From assembly GCF_002303925.1 (NCBI RefSeq), contig NZ_MRCS01000006.1:94941-158940 (forward strand): a stretch of 64,000 nt of DNA, read 5' to 3'. Each line of letters begins with the position of its first letter. The stretch's first letter is position 1. The translations under genes and the position numbers were made by a program. This document shows, in pieces, positions 1 to 9,483 of the stretch. Origin of the DNA: Pseudomonas sp. ACN8 (GTDB lineage Bacteria; Pseudomonadota; Gammaproteobacteria; Pseudomonadales; Pseudomonadaceae). Below the pieces are notes generated by a model that made no database searches, was not told the DNA's origin, and was given only the letters and a program-made list of their open reading frames with translations.

Positions 1-2
1 TG

Positions 3-3000
3 CTGATCGGCCTTTTTCTCTGGGCATCGACGGTCTGTGCACAACAGTCGTTGACCCTGTTGGGGCGCTCGAGCGTCGAAGGCCTGAGCGTCAGGTTGTC
101 GCAAACCGAGTCGCGCTGGCTACAGAAAAAGGGCCGATTGGTGCTGGCTGTGTCGGCGCCGGACTATCCCCCCTTCGAGTTCAATACGGCGGGCAAGGTA
201 TTCGAAGGCGTGACCGCCGATTACGCCGGATTGCTCGAACAATTGTTGAACGTCGCCATCGAGGTCCGACGTTATCCGTCCCGGGCCGATGCGGTGCGGG
301 CCATCAAGGAGGGGCAGGCAGACCTGCTGGGAACGGCCAATCGATTTGAAGCCGAAGATCCACAGCTGCAGATGTCCAGCGCCTATGCGGTCGATCAACC
401 GGTGCTGGTCACCCGCACCGATTTCCCTCCGGTGCTCGACCCGACACTGGCCGGCAAGCGGCTGGTGATGCTGTATCACTACTTGCCCGAATACAGCGTG
501 CAACAGTTCTATTCCAGGGCGCAGGTCCAGTTGTTTCCCTCGACATTGGCGGCGATGGGCGCCGTAGCGTTCGGCCAGGCCGATGTCTACCTGGGTGATG
601 CGATCAATGCCCATTACCTGATCAGCAAAAATTACCTGAACAACGTGCAACTGACGGACTTCTCGCCCATGGAATCCGGGCGTTTTGCCTTTGCGATGGC
701 CCGCGACAACGATTCGCTGTTGCCCATCGTCAACAAGGCGCTGGCGGCCATCACCACCAATGAACAAATGAACATCCTGCGCCGCTGGGGGGCCAACGGG
801 GTGTCTTTCCCGGGCACTCAGTCATTGCAATTGAGCGTGGCCGAACAGCACTGGCTCAAACGGCACCCGCGGGTGAAGGTCGCAATCAACGAAAATATCC
901 CGCCGATTTCATTTGTCGACAGCGAAGGCAAGTTCCGCGGTATTGGCGTCGATGTGCTGACGAAAATCAGTTTGCGCACCGGCTTGCAATTCGACATCCG
1001 GGGCATGAAGTCGGTGGCCGAGATGATGACCGCCATCAAAAGCGGGCAAATCGATGTCCTGGCGGGTATCGGCCTCAGCTCCCAGCGTGAAGATGAATTG
1101 CTGTTCACCCGCGCGTTTCTGAGCAGCCCTTCGGTGCTGGTGACCCGCGTGGACACGGACAGCCCCAGGACGCTGGATGACATGGCGGGAAGGACGTTGG
1201 CGCTGACCCAGGGCAACATTGTCGGCGAGTACCTTCGCCAGCATTACCCGCAGATCCAGCTGGTGGATGCGCCCCTGTCGACGGACGCCATGGAAATGGT
1301 CGACCAGGGCGAGACTCAGGGTGGCATCAACTCCCTGATCAGCGCCCGTTACCTGATTTCCCGGCAGTATCGCGATCGCCTGCAAGTGACCAGCACCGTG
1401 GGCACCGACCCTGCACGAAGCACCCTGGCGACCAGCCGCGAGGCCACCGAGCTGCATTCGATCCTGGACAAGGCGCTGTTGAGCATCCCCCCCGAAGAAA
1501 TTGACGAGCTGACCCAGCCCTGGCGCTATGACGCGATGGTCGAGCAGAGCTATTGGCTACGACACCGGCAGGCGATCGTGCAGGCATTTGCGCTGGCGGG
1601 TGTCTTGCTGTTGCTCGCGTTGGCCGGGATTGTGTGGCAGCGCCGACAGATTCGCCAGCGTCAGCAATTGCTCGGGCAATTGCAGGAAGCCAAGGACGCG
1701 GCGGACGATGCCAACCGGGCCAAGACCACGTTCCTGGCCACCATGAGCCATGAAATCCGCACGCCGATGAACGCGCTGATCGGCATGCTCGAACTGGCAC
1801 TGAAACGGGCCGATGAAGGGGAGACCGACCGCGCCGCCATCGAGGTGGCGTCCAACGCCGGGCAACAATTGCTGGATTTGATCGGCGACATTCTGGACGT
1901 CGCCCGGATCGAATCCGGGCATTTGTCGCTGGCGCCGGAGCGGGTCAATCTGCAAGCGCTGGTGACGTCGGTCTGCCGGGTTTTCGAAGGGCTGGCGGTG
2001 CAGAAGAATCTGCAGTGGCGGGTCGAACTCGACGAACACAGTGACTGTGACGTGATGCTCGATCCCACGCGCTTCAAACAAGTGCTGTCCAATCTGCTGA
2101 GCAACGCGATCAAGTTCACCCGTGAAGGCCAGGTGAGCCTGACACTGCGGGTGCGGCCTCAAGCCCCGGCGCACCTCTCCGTCAGCGTACAGATCGAGGA
2201 CAGCGGCATCGGCATCAGCGCGCTCGACCAGCAACGTCTGTTCAGCCCGTTCGTGCAGGCGGGTAACAACCAGCAGAGCGCCCGGCAAGGTTCCGGCCTG
2301 GGCCTGGTGATCAGTCGTACCCTGTGCGAAATGATGGGCGGCCGGTTGCACCTCGACAGTGAGCTTGGGCGCGGCACGCGGGTGGATATCAGCCTGGTGC
2401 TGCCCGCGCTGCAAGCATTGCCAGCGGGGGGGATGCCCCAGGATCCGGCGCAACTCACGACCCGGGCGTTGTCGATTCTGGTGGTCGATGATTACCCGGC
2501 CAATCGCCTGTTGCTCTCGCGGCAGCTGAGCTATCTGGGCCACAGCGTGGTGCTGGCGGAGGACGGGGCGCAGGGGCTTGAACAGTGGCGCGGGCACAGG
2601 TTCGATCTGGTCATCACCGACTGCAACATGCCGCAGCTCAGTGGTTATGAATTGGCGGGTGCGATACGCGAGCAAGAGCGGGTGCAGGGGCTGTCGTCGA
2701 CGCTGATCCTGGGCTTTACCGCCAATGCACAGGCTGAGGAGAAGGCCCGGTGCCAGGTGGCGGGCATGGACGATTGTCTGTTCAAGCCCATTCGCCTGGT
2801 GGATTTGCAGGCGTGGCTGGCCCAGCGGTTTTCCAGCACACCTTCAGCGGCTATCGATGATCCTGGCGTCGCCGAGTTCGATTTGAGCGGGCTGGAGCGC
2901 TTTGCGGATGCGGACCGTGAGCTGATCGATCAACTGTTGCACGATCTGGCGCTGAGCAACCGCGAGGATCGCGTGCATTTACTGGCCTTGCACGCCGGCG

Positions 3001-3197
3001 GCAATCGCCCGGGCTTGCAGGAACTGGCACACCGGATCAAGGGCGGGGCGCTGATGGTGCGCGCGCTCGCCCTGGTCGAGTGTTGCGAACAGCTGGAGCA
3101 GGCGTGCAATGACGGCCGCGCGGCAATGATCGATGGCGCCGTCGACCGGTTGCAGCAGGCCATGGCCCGTCTGGACCAGCGTCTGGAGCAGGATTGA
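3..3197 (+). CDS. BvgS/EvgS-like hybrid sensor histidine kinase, 5' end outside window
   Basis: The frame is open from the left edge. The first codons read LIGLFLWASTVCAQQ, the hydrophobic core and end of a signal peptide, so the true start lies a few codons upstream. Numbering from the codon at 51, two periplasmic SBP_bac_3-type sensor domains span about 25-250 and 260-495. A membrane segment follows at about 508-530, then HisKA with phospho-acceptor H567 (SHEIRTPMN), HATPase_c, a receiver domain with D857 (TDCNMP), and an Hpt domain with H994 (AHRIKGG). This is a full His-Asp-His phosphorelay in one inner-membrane protein. No PAS domain is visible between membrane segment and HisKA, unlike BvgS. 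The ligand and partner regulator are not evident, and no response regulator gene is adjacent. The stop is 3 bp from the convergent next gene. Confidence 0.93.
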   Translation: MIGLFLWASTVCAQQSLTLLGRSSVEGLSVRLSQTESRWLQKKGRLVLAVSAPDYPPFEFNTAGKVFEGVTADYAGLLEQLLNVAIEVRRYPSRADAVRAIKEGQADLLGTANRFEAEDPQLQMSSAYAVDQPVLVTRTDFPPVLDPTLAGKRLVMLYHYLPEYSVQQFYSRAQVQLFPSTLAAMGAVAFGQADVYLGDAINAHYLISKNYLNNVQLTDFSPMESGRFAFAMARDNDSLLPIVNKALAAITTNEQMNILRRWGANGVSFPGTQSLQLSVAEQHWLKRHPRVKVAINENIPPISFVDSEGKFRGIGVDVLTKISLRTGLQFDIRGMKSVAEMMTAIKSGQIDVLAGIGLSSQREDELLFTRAFLSSPSVLVTRVDTDSPRTLDDMAGRTLALTQGNIVGEYLRQHYPQIQLVDAPLSTDAMEMVDQGETQGGINSLISARYLISRQYRDRLQVTSTVGTDPARSTLATSREATELHSILDKALLSIPPEEIDELTQPWRYDAMVEQSYWLRHRQAIVQAFALAGVLLLLALAGIVWQRRQIRQRQQLLGQLQEAKDAADDANRAKTTFLATMSHEIRTPMNALIGMLELALKRADEGETDRAAIEVASNAGQQLLDLIGDILDVARIESGHLSLAPERVNLQALVTSVCRVFEGLAVQKNLQWRVELDEHSDCDVMLDPTRFKQVLSNLLSNAIKFTREGQVSLTLRVRPQAPAHLSVSVQIEDSGIGISALDQQRLFSPFVQAGNNQQSARQGSGLGLVISRTLCEMMGGRLHLDSELGRGTRVDISLVLPALQALPAGGMPQDPAQLTTRALSILVVDDYPANRLLLSRQLSYLGHSVVLAEDGAQGLEQWRGHRFDLVITDCNMPQLSGYELAGAIREQERVQGLSSTLILGFTANAQAEEKARCQVAGMDDCLFKPIRLVDLQAWLAQRFSSTPSAAIDDPGVAEFDLSGLERFADADRELIDQLLHDLALSNREDRVHLLALHAGGNRPGLQELAHRIKGGALMVRALALVECCEQLEQACNDGRAAMIDGAVDRLQQAMARLDQRLEQD

Positions 3198-3200
3198 GCC

Positions 3201-4004
3201 TCAATCCCAGTTCGGTGCGATGCCTTTCGGGCTGGTCAAGCGGTGGCCACGATCCAGCGTTGCGATCAGGGCCATGTCGGCCTCGCTCAAGGTCAGCTCG
3301 CGAGCCTTCAAGTTGCTTTCAAGGTTGGCCCGGCGAGTGGAAGACGGGATCACCGCGTAACCCGATTGCATGGCCCAGGCCAGGGTGACCTGCGCCGGTG
3401 TCGCTTGCAGGCATTCGGCGATCTGCTGGATGAGCGGGTCCTTGAGGACTTCACCGTAAGCCAGGGTCATGTACGAGGTGATACCGATGCCCTGGCTGCG
3501 TGCGAATTCGACGACCTCGCGGTTTTGCAGGTACGGGTGCAGCTCGACCTGGTTAGTGGCGATGTGCTCGGCACCGATGGCCGCGACTGCCTGTTTCATC
3601 AGGTCGATGGTGAAGTTGGACACGCCGATCTGCCGGGTCAGGCCCAGGCGTTTGGCTTCGAGCAGAGCGCCCATGAACTCTTCGACCGGCACTTGATCGT
3701 CCGGCGACGGCCAGTGGATCAGGGTCAGGTCCAGGTAATCGGTCTGCAGTTTGCGCAGGCTTTCTTTCAGACTGTCGATCAAACGATCACTGGCCAGGTT
3801 GGCGACCCAGATCTTGCTGGTGAGGAACAACGCCTCCCGGGCGATGCCGCTGGCGGCGATGGCTTCGCCGACGTCGGATTCGTTCTCGTAGATTTGTGCG
3901 GTATCGATCACCCGGTAGCCGAGCGCCAGGGCGGTGCTCACCGAATCGATGACCACCTGGCCTTGCAAGCGAAAGGTACCCAGGCCGAAGGCGGGAATGG
4001 ACAT
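3201..4004 (-). CDS. dkgB: Aldo/keto reductase, 2,5-diketo-D-gluconate reductase B type
   Basis: This is a 267-residue cytosolic NADPH-dependent AKR of the DkgB type, which reduces 2,5-diketo-gluconate and assorted aldehydes such as methylglyoxal. The catalytic tetrad is visible as D34, Y39, K64 and H97 ([20 protein letters not shown]), and the cofactor-binding end carries [14 protein letters not shown] chose the ATG at 4004 because it gives the family N-terminus [13 protein letters not shown] and is preceded by CTCTGGAG. An in-frame start at 4088 would add 28 unrelated residues. The gene stands alone, convergent with the hybrid kinase, with a REP pair upstream. The family is certain; the exact substrate is inferred. 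Confidence 0.92.
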   Translation of the reverse strand: MSIPAFGLGTFRLQGQVVIDSVSTALALGYRVIDTAQIYENESDVGEAIAASGIAREALFLTSKIWVANLASDRLIDSLKESLRKLQTDYLDLTLIHWPSPDDQVPVEEFMGALLEAKRLGLTRQIGVSNFTIDLMKQAVAAIGAEHIATNQVELHPYLQNREVVEFARSQGIGITSYMTLAYGEVLKDPLIQQIAECLQATPAQVTLAWAMQSGYAVIPSSTRRANLESNLKARELTLSEADMALIATLDRGHRLTSPKGIAPNWD

Positions 4005-4143
4005 TGATGACTCCAGAGGTTGCAGTGGGAATGGGCGGCAGTATCGGCGCCTGCATCCGTGAGAAAAACCGCTGGAGCGGCAAAGCAATGTTTACCGAAA
4101 GTCATGAATCATCGGCAGCTTGCAGCATTGATGGTGCCGGCCT

Positions 4144-4226
4144 CATCGCGAGCAAGCTCGCTCCCACAGGGGATTTGTGGTGCATATAGATCCAATGTAG
4201 GAGCGAGCCTGCTCGCGATAGCCATC
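4144..4226. repeat. REP pair (REPIN-like)
   Basis: Two inverted REP units, a minus-oriented TCGCGAGCAAGCTCGCTCCCACA and a plus-oriented TGTAGGAGCGAGCCTGCTCGCGA, sit between dkgB and the LysR gene. The order is minus then plus, the reverse of most pairs in this window. The rest of 4005-4252 holds the dkgB promoter and no gene. Confidence 0.9.
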
Positions 4227-4252
4227 ACTCGGTCTAAACCCTTGCCCCGACT

Positions 4253-5161
4253 CTAGGCAATATCACTGCGACTGAATTCCTCCCCGAGAAAGTCGATCAA
4301 CGTGCGCACCGAAGGCAGCAAACCCCGACGCGAAGGGAAAATCGCATGAATCACGCCGCTTTTCGGTGCCCAGCCCGGCACCAGTTCCACCAATTGCCCG
4401 GCAGCGATTTCGTCGCGCACCACCACACTGGGCAGGTGCACGATGCCGATCCCGGCGACCGCCGCATGGCGCAACGCCAACAGGTCATCGGTGACCATGC
4501 GCGGCGCATGCCGGATCATCGCGGTGCTGCCGTCGGCCCCGAACAGTTCCCACTGATATTCGCGTTGCGCCGCGCCCCAGTGCAGGCTCGGCAAACCGCT
4601 GAGGTCGGCCGGGGAGGCCGGTGTCGACAGGCGCGATAAATAGGCCGGGCTGCCGACCACGCTCTGGGTGCTGTTGCCCAGCACCTTCATCACCATGTCG
4701 GTGTTTTCCAGCGGTGGAAAACGAACACGCAGGGCAATGTCGAAGCCTTCGTGAATCAGGTCGACCCGACGGTTGGTGCTCTCGATGAACAACTCCACCA
4801 GCGGGTATTTGAGCATGTAGCGGGTCAGCATCGGCCCGACCCAGGAATTGAGCAGCGCCGTCGGGCAACTGACACGCACCAGGCCCTGGGGTTCGGAGCG
4901 GTTGCGCTCGATCAGTTCGGCGGCGCTTTCCGCCTCCACGCGCATGGCCAGGCAGCGCTGGTAATAGGCCTGGCCGATTTCCGTCAACGAGCAATGCCGA
5001 CTGGTGCGGTGCAGCAGGCGCACGCCGAGGCGCTCTTCGAGTTCGGCAATGCGTCGGCTGAGCTTGGACTTGGGCATGTCCAGTGCCCGGCCGGCCGCGG
5101 CGAAACCGTGATGCTCCACCACCTGGGTGAAGTAGTAGAGGGTGTTGAGGTCTTCCACCAT
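4253..5161 (-). CDS. LysR-family transcriptional regulator
   Basis: This 302-residue protein has an N-terminal winged HTH at about residues 5-65 (FTQVVEHHGFAAAGRALDMPKSKLSRRIAELEERLGVRLLHR is the recognisable stretch, abbreviated here to its ends) and a substrate-binding co-inducer domain from about 90. It resembles the many LysR proteins that sit next to pirin and quinone-reductase genes in pseudomonads. It is divergent from the pirin gene with about 104 bp between the starts, so it probably controls pirin and the two hydrolase genes behind it as well as itself. The inducer is unknown; electrophiles or oxidants are a guess from neighbours. Confidence 0.92.
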   Translation of the reverse strand: MVEDLNTLYYFTQVVEHHGFAAAGRALDMPKSKLSRRIAELEERLGVRLLHRTSRHCSLTEIGQAYYQRCLAMRVEAESAAELIERNRSEPQGLVRVSCPTALLNSWVGPMLTRYMLKYPLVELFIESTNRRVDLIHEGFDIALRVRFPPLENTDMVMKVLGNSTQSVVGSPAYLSRLSTPASPADLSGLPSLHWGAAQREYQWELFGADGSTAMIRHAPRMVTDDLLALRHAAVAGIGIVHLPSVVVRDEIAAGQLVELVPGWAPKSGVIHAIFPSRRGLLPSVRTLIDFLGEEFSRSDIA

Positions 5162-5265
5162 CGTTCTCCAAATAGAACGCTAAAGCTGATTTTTGCAGTC
5201 TAGCGCAGCAAAGGTCACGGTTTTAAGCTTTGTCCATGGCTTCACTCACCTCATCAGGAGACACC

Positions 5266-6132
5266 ATGAAAAACATCATCGGTATCTACACCAGCCCACG
5301 GACCCATTGGGTCGGCGACGGTTTTCCGGTTCGCACGCTGTTTTCCTATGACAACCTGGGCAAGCACATCAGCCCGTTCCTGTTGCTGGATCACGCCGGC
5401 CCCGCTGAATTCACCCCGACCACCGAGCGACGTGGCGTTGGTCAGCATCCGCATCGTGGCTTCGAAACCGTGACTATCGTTTACAAGGGCGAGCTGGAGC
5501 ACCGGGACTCCACCGGCAGTGGCGGCAAGATCGGCCCCGGCGATGTGCAATGGATGACCGCTGCCTCAGGGATCCTGCATGAAGAGTTCCACTCCGAGGG
5601 ATTCGCCAAAAGCGGCGGCACCCTGGAGATGGTGCAACTGTGGGTCAACCTGCCGGCCAGGGACAAAATGGCCGACCCCGGCTACCAGACCATTCTCGAC
5701 GGCGACATCCCGAGCATCGCCTTGCAGGACAACGCCGGCAGCCTGCGCCTGATCGCCGGTGAGTTCGACGGTCACAAGGGCCCGGCGCGCACCTTTACCC
5801 CGGTCGACGTATGGGACATTCGTTTGAATGCCGGCAAGTTGCTCACCCTGGATCTGCATGAAGGGCGTAACACCGCACTGGTGGTCTTGCGCGGCACGGT
5901 TCAGGTCAATGGCCTGGAATCGGTGCGCCAGGGGCAACTGGCCCTGTTCGATCGCAAGGGCGATCAGCTGACCCTCGAAGCCAGCGAAGACGCGGTGGTG
6001 CTGTTGCTCAGCGGCGAGCCGATCGACGAGCCGATCGTCGGTCACGGCCCGTTCGTGATGAACACCGAGCAAGAAATCCACCAGGCCTTCGCCGACTTCC
6101 AGTCCGGTCGCTTCGGCCGGATGCACGCTTAA
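5266..6132 (+). CDS. Pirin family protein
   Basis: This 288-residue bicupin belongs to the pirin/YhhW family, some members of which have quercetin 2,3-dioxygenase activity. The N-terminal cupin metal ligands are intact: H61 and H63 in QHPHRGFET, then H105 and E107 in GILHEEFHSE. The ATG at 5266 is preceded by TCAGGAG at good spacing; the longer in-frame start at 5230 has none. It is divergent from the LysR gene and followed by two isochorismatase-like genes on the same strand, which suggests one regulated stress or detoxification set. The physiological substrate is unknown. Confidence 0.93.
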   Translation: MKNIIGIYTSPRTHWVGDGFPVRTLFSYDNLGKHISPFLLLDHAGPAEFTPTTERRGVGQHPHRGFETVTIVYKGELEHRDSTGSGGKIGPGDVQWMTAASGILHEEFHSEGFAKSGGTLEMVQLWVNLPARDKMADPGYQTILDGDIPSIALQDNAGSLRLIAGEFDGHKGPARTFTPVDVWDIRLNAGKLLTLDLHEGRNTALVVLRGTVQVNGLESVRQGQLALFDRKGDQLTLEASEDAVVLLLSGEPIDEPIVGHGPFVMNTEQEIHQAFADFQSGRFGRMHA

Positions 6133-6225
6133 TTCGCAGCGCTTTTACACCCGACTCTACACAGGATGAGTAGGCCGGTTTTCAGGCCAGGGATGGCTGT
6201 TGCCCAAAAGAAAGAGGAAACGCAC

Positions 6226-6909
6226 ATGAACACTGCCTACGCGGCCAACTTCAACGGCCAGAAACCGACCATCGACCCCAATGACAGCGCGATGCTGTTG
6301 ATCGATCACCAGAGCGGACTGTTCCAGATCGTCAAGGACATGGACGTGCCCCAACTGCGCGCCAACGCCATTGCCCTGGCCAAGGCCGCAACCCTGCTGA
6401 AGATGCCGGTGATCACCACCGCTTCCGTTCCCCAGGGGCCGAACGGGCCGTTGATCCCGGAAATCCACGAGGCCGCACCCCATGCGCAATACGTGGCGCG
6501 CAAAGGTGAAATCAACGCCTGGGACAACCCGCAGTTTCACGCGGCGGTCAAAGCCACCGGCAAGAAAACCCTGGTGATCGCCGGCACGTTGACCAGCGTG
6601 TGCCTGGCGTTCCCGTCCATCGCCGCCGTGCATGAAGGCTACAAGGTGTTTGCCGTGGTCGACGCCTCCGGCAACCACTCGAAACTGGCCACTGATCTGA
6701 CTGTTGCCCGTCTGGCCCAGGCCGGGGTGGTGCCGATCGACATCATGGCTACGCTATCCGAACTGCAAGGCTCGTGGAACCGTCCGGATGCCGAGCAGTG
6801 GGCGGCTGTCTATGCCCAGGCCATGCCGCATTATCAATTGCTGATCGAGAGTTACCTCAAGGCCCAGCAAGTGGCGAACGAACACGAGGCGCTGGACTCT
6901 CAGCGCTGA
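6226..6909 (+). CDS. Isochorismatase-family cysteine hydrolase, YcaC-like
   Basis: This is a 227-residue cytosolic alpha/beta hydrolase of the cysteine hydrolase group. The presumed catalytic triad is visible as D27 (LLIDHQSGL), K93 ([12 protein letters not shown]) and C126 (TSVCLAFPS). The start at 6226 follows AAGAGGA. It lies 93 bp after pirin and is a paralogue of the next gene, sharing the INAWDN and catalytic cysteine regions but with an extended C-terminus. The family cleaves amides or C-O bonds in varied small molecules; the substrate here is unknown. Confidence 0.9.
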   Translation: MNTAYAANFNGQKPTIDPNDSAMLLIDHQSGLFQIVKDMDVPQLRANAIALAKAATLLKMPVITTASVPQGPNGPLIPEIHEAAPHAQYVARKGEINAWDNPQFHAAVKATGKKTLVIAGTLTSVCLAFPSIAAVHEGYKVFAVVDASGNHSKLATDLTVARLAQAGVVPIDIMATLSELQGSWNRPDAEQWAAVYAQAMPHYQLLIESYLKAQQVANEHEALDSQR

Positions 6910-6965
6910 TCGGTGACCCCACGCCGATTTCCACTCGGCATCGATAACACGCGAGGACTACTGCA

Positions 6966-7592
6966 ATGACTACTTCCTACAAGCGTCTGGACAAGGACAA
7001 CGCCGCGGTTCTGATGGTTGATCATCAGGCGGGCCTGTTGTCACTGGTGCGCGACATCGACCCGGATCGATTCAAGAACAACGTGCTGGCCCTGGCCGAC
7101 CTGGCCAAGTACTTCAAACTGCCGACCATCCTCACCACCAGTTTCGAAACCGGTCCCAACGGACCGCTGGTGCCCGAGCTCAAGGCACTCTTTCCGGATG
7201 CGCCGTACATCGCTCGCCCGGGCCAGATCAACGCCTGGGACAACGAAGATTTCGTCAAGGCGATCAAGGCCACCGGCAAGAAGCAACTGATCATCGCCGG
7301 TGTGGTAACTGAAGTGTGCGTGGCGTTCCCGGCGCTTTCGGCACTGGCCGAAGGTTTTGAGGTGTTCGTGGTCACCGACGCGTCCGGCACTTTCAACGAA
7401 CTGACCCGCGAATCGGCGTGGAACCGCATGACCGCTCAGGGCGCGCAACTGATGACCTGGTTCGGCCTGGCCTGTGAACTGCACCGCGACTGGCGCAACG
7501 ACATCGAAGGCTTGGGCACGCTGTTCTCCAACCATATTCCGGATTACCGCAACCTGATGACCAGCTACAGCACGCTGGCCAATAGCAAGTAA
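6966..7592 (+). CDS. ycaC: YcaC-type isochorismatase-family hydrolase
   Basis: At 208 residues this matches the length of E. coli YcaC, a cysteine hydrolase that forms octamer rings and has no settled substrate. D19 (LMVDHQAGL) and C118 (VTEVCVAFPAL) are in place. The residue aligned with K93 of the preceding paralogue is R84 (IARPGQINAWDN). The start follows GCGAGGA. The spacing of 56 bp from the upstream paralogue and the shared strand with pirin suggest cotranscription under the LysR protein. It is followed by a REP pair, not an obvious terminator. Confidence 0.92.
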   Translation: MTTSYKRLDKDNAAVLMVDHQAGLLSLVRDIDPDRFKNNVLALADLAKYFKLPTILTTSFETGPNGPLVPELKALFPDAPYIARPGQINAWDNEDFVKAIKATGKKQLIIAGVVTEVCVAFPALSALAEGFEVFVVTDASGTFNELTRESAWNRMTAQGAQLMTWFGLACELHRDWRNDIEGLGTLFSNHIPDYRNLMTSYSTLANSK

Positions 7593-7612
7593 TCCAGCCA
7601 ACACGCTTTCCC

Positions 7613-7702
7613 CTGTGGGAGCGAGCCTGCTCGCGATGACGGTACAACAGGCACTGATGTAGTGACTGTCAGGCCGCCATCGCGAGCAGGCTCGCTCCCA
7701 CA
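7613..7702. repeat. REP pair (REPIN-like)
   Basis: A plus-oriented TGTGGGAGCGAGCCTGCTCGCGATGACGG and a minus-oriented CCATCGCGAGCAGGCTCGCTCCCACA face each other about 45 bp apart, just after ycaC. The remaining sequence to 7803 would hold the channel gene promoter. Confidence 0.9.
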
Positions 7703-7803
7703 TTGGTTTTGTGGTGATTGCAGAAACCAGCCAAATCAATTGCTCCTACACTATGGCCAATCCATGCGATCTTCGCGTTATTGACCCTGGCTGGAGTTGC
7801 TTG

Positions 7804-9246
7804 ATGCTGTCATTGCTCACCGAACACCCATTGTTTTGCGCGATGGCGCTGATCCTGATCGATCTTGGGTTGTGGTACTTGCTCAGTGCCGTTGGCAGCG
7901 CCTGGCGGCTGCTGGTGCGGGTGGTAATTTTTTCGTTGTTCAGCCTGCTGTTGTTCAACGAAGGCATGAACCCGATGGAGCCAGCGCCCTGGGCCGACAA
8001 CGTACCCTTGCATCTGGCGGCCACCGGTTTGCAAATCGGCTGGTGGTTGTTCGGTGCACGGACCCTGACCGTGCTGATCGGCGCGGTGATGATGCAACGG
8101 GTCGGGCATACCGGGCGATTGCTTCAGGATCTGCTCGGTGCGGTGATTTTCCTGATCGCGATCATTGCCGCCCTGGCCTATGTGCTCGATCTGCCGGTCA
8201 AGGGCGTGCTGGCGACGTCCGGTGCGTTGGCGATCATCGTCGGCCTGGCCTTGCAAAGTACCCTCAGCGACGTGTTCTCCGGGATCGTCCTGAACACCAC
8301 CAAGCCTTATCAACTGGATGACTATATCTCCATCGATGGCATGGAGGGCAAGGTGACCGACATCGACTGGCGTGCCACGCGCATGCAGACCTCTCAAGGC
8401 AGCATGGCGGTGATTCCCAATTCACTGGCGGCCAAGGCCAAGATCATCAACTTCAGTCGGCCGAGCGATATTTTCGGCATATCCATCTCTGTGGAACTGA
8501 GTCCGCATGCGCGACCGAACACCGTGATCGATGCCCTGGAGCGTGCCATGCAGGGCTGTCGCCTGCTGCTGGATAAACCAGCGCCTAACGTCGCCCTGAA
8601 AAACGCCAGCAGCGCCGGGGTGGAGTACGAAATCAGCGGGTTTGTCGCGTCGATGAGCGAGAAGCGTGAGGTGCGCAATCAACTATACGATCTGGCCTAC
8701 CGGCACTTACAGGCATCCGGGATCAACTTGTTGTCGAGCGTGGAACTCGACCCGCCGGTCAACTTGACACGGCAGCGGGCGTTACTGGACAGCTCGCCGA
8801 TTTTCTCCACCTTGCGTCAGGAAGAGAAAGACACCTTCAGCCAGAACATGACACTGCAAACCTTCCGTGCCGGGGAGACGATTCTGGAAGCGGGGGAGGT
8901 CAGCGATCACTTGTACATCATTGAGTCCGGCGTGGTCTCGGTGACGTTGATGCGCCACGGGGCGCCATTCGAATCAGGGCGCATGGGGCCGGGGGAAGTG
9001 ATCGGCGAGGCCGGGATCCTGGCCGACAGTTCGGTGCCTGCGCAGTTCACCGCCAAGACCTTCTGTGGCCTGTATCGCATCGAAAAATCCTACCTCAAGC
9101 CGTGCCTGGATGCCCGTCACGACATCAGCGATGCAATGAAAACCTTGCTCGATTACCGGCTGCTCAAAGCGAAAACCCTGACTCAGGACCTGCCGGTGGC
9201 ACAGGCGAAAAAGGGCTTTTTGCAGTGGTTGCGCAATCGGGTGTGA
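7804..9246 (+). CDS. MscS-family mechanosensitive channel with C-terminal cyclic-nucleotide-binding domain
   Basis: This is a 480-residue inner membrane protein. Four hydrophobic segments lie in the first ~165 residues. The MscS pore helix region follows (VLATSGALAIIVGLALQ, then TLSDVFSGIVL), then the beta domain (GKVTDIDWRATRM, VIPNSLAAKAKIINFSRP). From about residue 340 a cNMP-binding/Crp-type beta-roll follows, with RAGETILEAGEVSDHLYII and GEVIGEAGILADSS. The architecture matches bCNG-type channels, in which the MscS fold is gated or modulated by cyclic nucleotide more than by tension. The start at 7804 follows GCTGGAG; an in-frame start at 7711 lies partly in the REP region. The ligand (cAMP or other) is inferred. 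Confidence 0.92.
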   Translation: MLSLLTEHPLFCAMALILIDLGLWYLLSAVGSAWRLLVRVVIFSLFSLLLFNEGMNPMEPAPWADNVPLHLAATGLQIGWWLFGARTLTVLIGAVMMQRVGHTGRLLQDLLGAVIFLIAIIAALAYVLDLPVKGVLATSGALAIIVGLALQSTLSDVFSGIVLNTTKPYQLDDYISIDGMEGKVTDIDWRATRMQTSQGSMAVIPNSLAAKAKIINFSRPSDIFGISISVELSPHARPNTVIDALERAMQGCRLLLDKPAPNVALKNASSAGVEYEISGFVASMSEKREVRNQLYDLAYRHLQASGINLLSSVELDPPVNLTRQRALLDSSPIFSTLRQEEKDTFSQNMTLQTFRAGETILEAGEVSDHLYIIESGVVSVTLMRHGAPFESGRMGPGEVIGEAGILADSSVPAQFTAKTFCGLYRIEKSYLKPCLDARHDISDAMKTLLDYRLLKAKTLTQDLPVAQAKKGFLQWLRNRV

Positions 9247-9268
9247 ATGGCCGCTGCGCGGTTCGTCG

Positions 9269-9344
9269 GATCGCCGCCCGGAGCCGGCTCGCTCCCACAG
9301 GGAAATGCGGTCAAATGTGGGAGCGAGCTTGCTCGCGATGACGG
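9269..9344. repeat. REP pair, one arm degenerate
   Basis: A degraded minus arm (GCCCGGAGCCGGCTCGCTCCCACA) is followed by an intact plus arm (TGTGGGAGCGAGCTTGCTCGCGATGACGG). The space from 9345 to the next start at 9484 shows no gene. Confidence 0.8.
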
Positions 9345-9483
9345 CAGTGAGCTCAGCAAAAGTGAAGAGTGAAACCCATCACACCCTCGGCAATGGCCTC
9401 CTCGACTTCTGGAAGATTGGCTATTTGTGCAGACCGGTCGTGGGACTAACGTAGTGACACACCCACTTGCCCTGGAGCATGCC

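Noticed and set aside
3201..4088. Longer start for dkgB at 4088
   Set aside because: The extra 28 residues do not match the family, while [13 protein letters not shown] at 4004 does and has a ribosome site.
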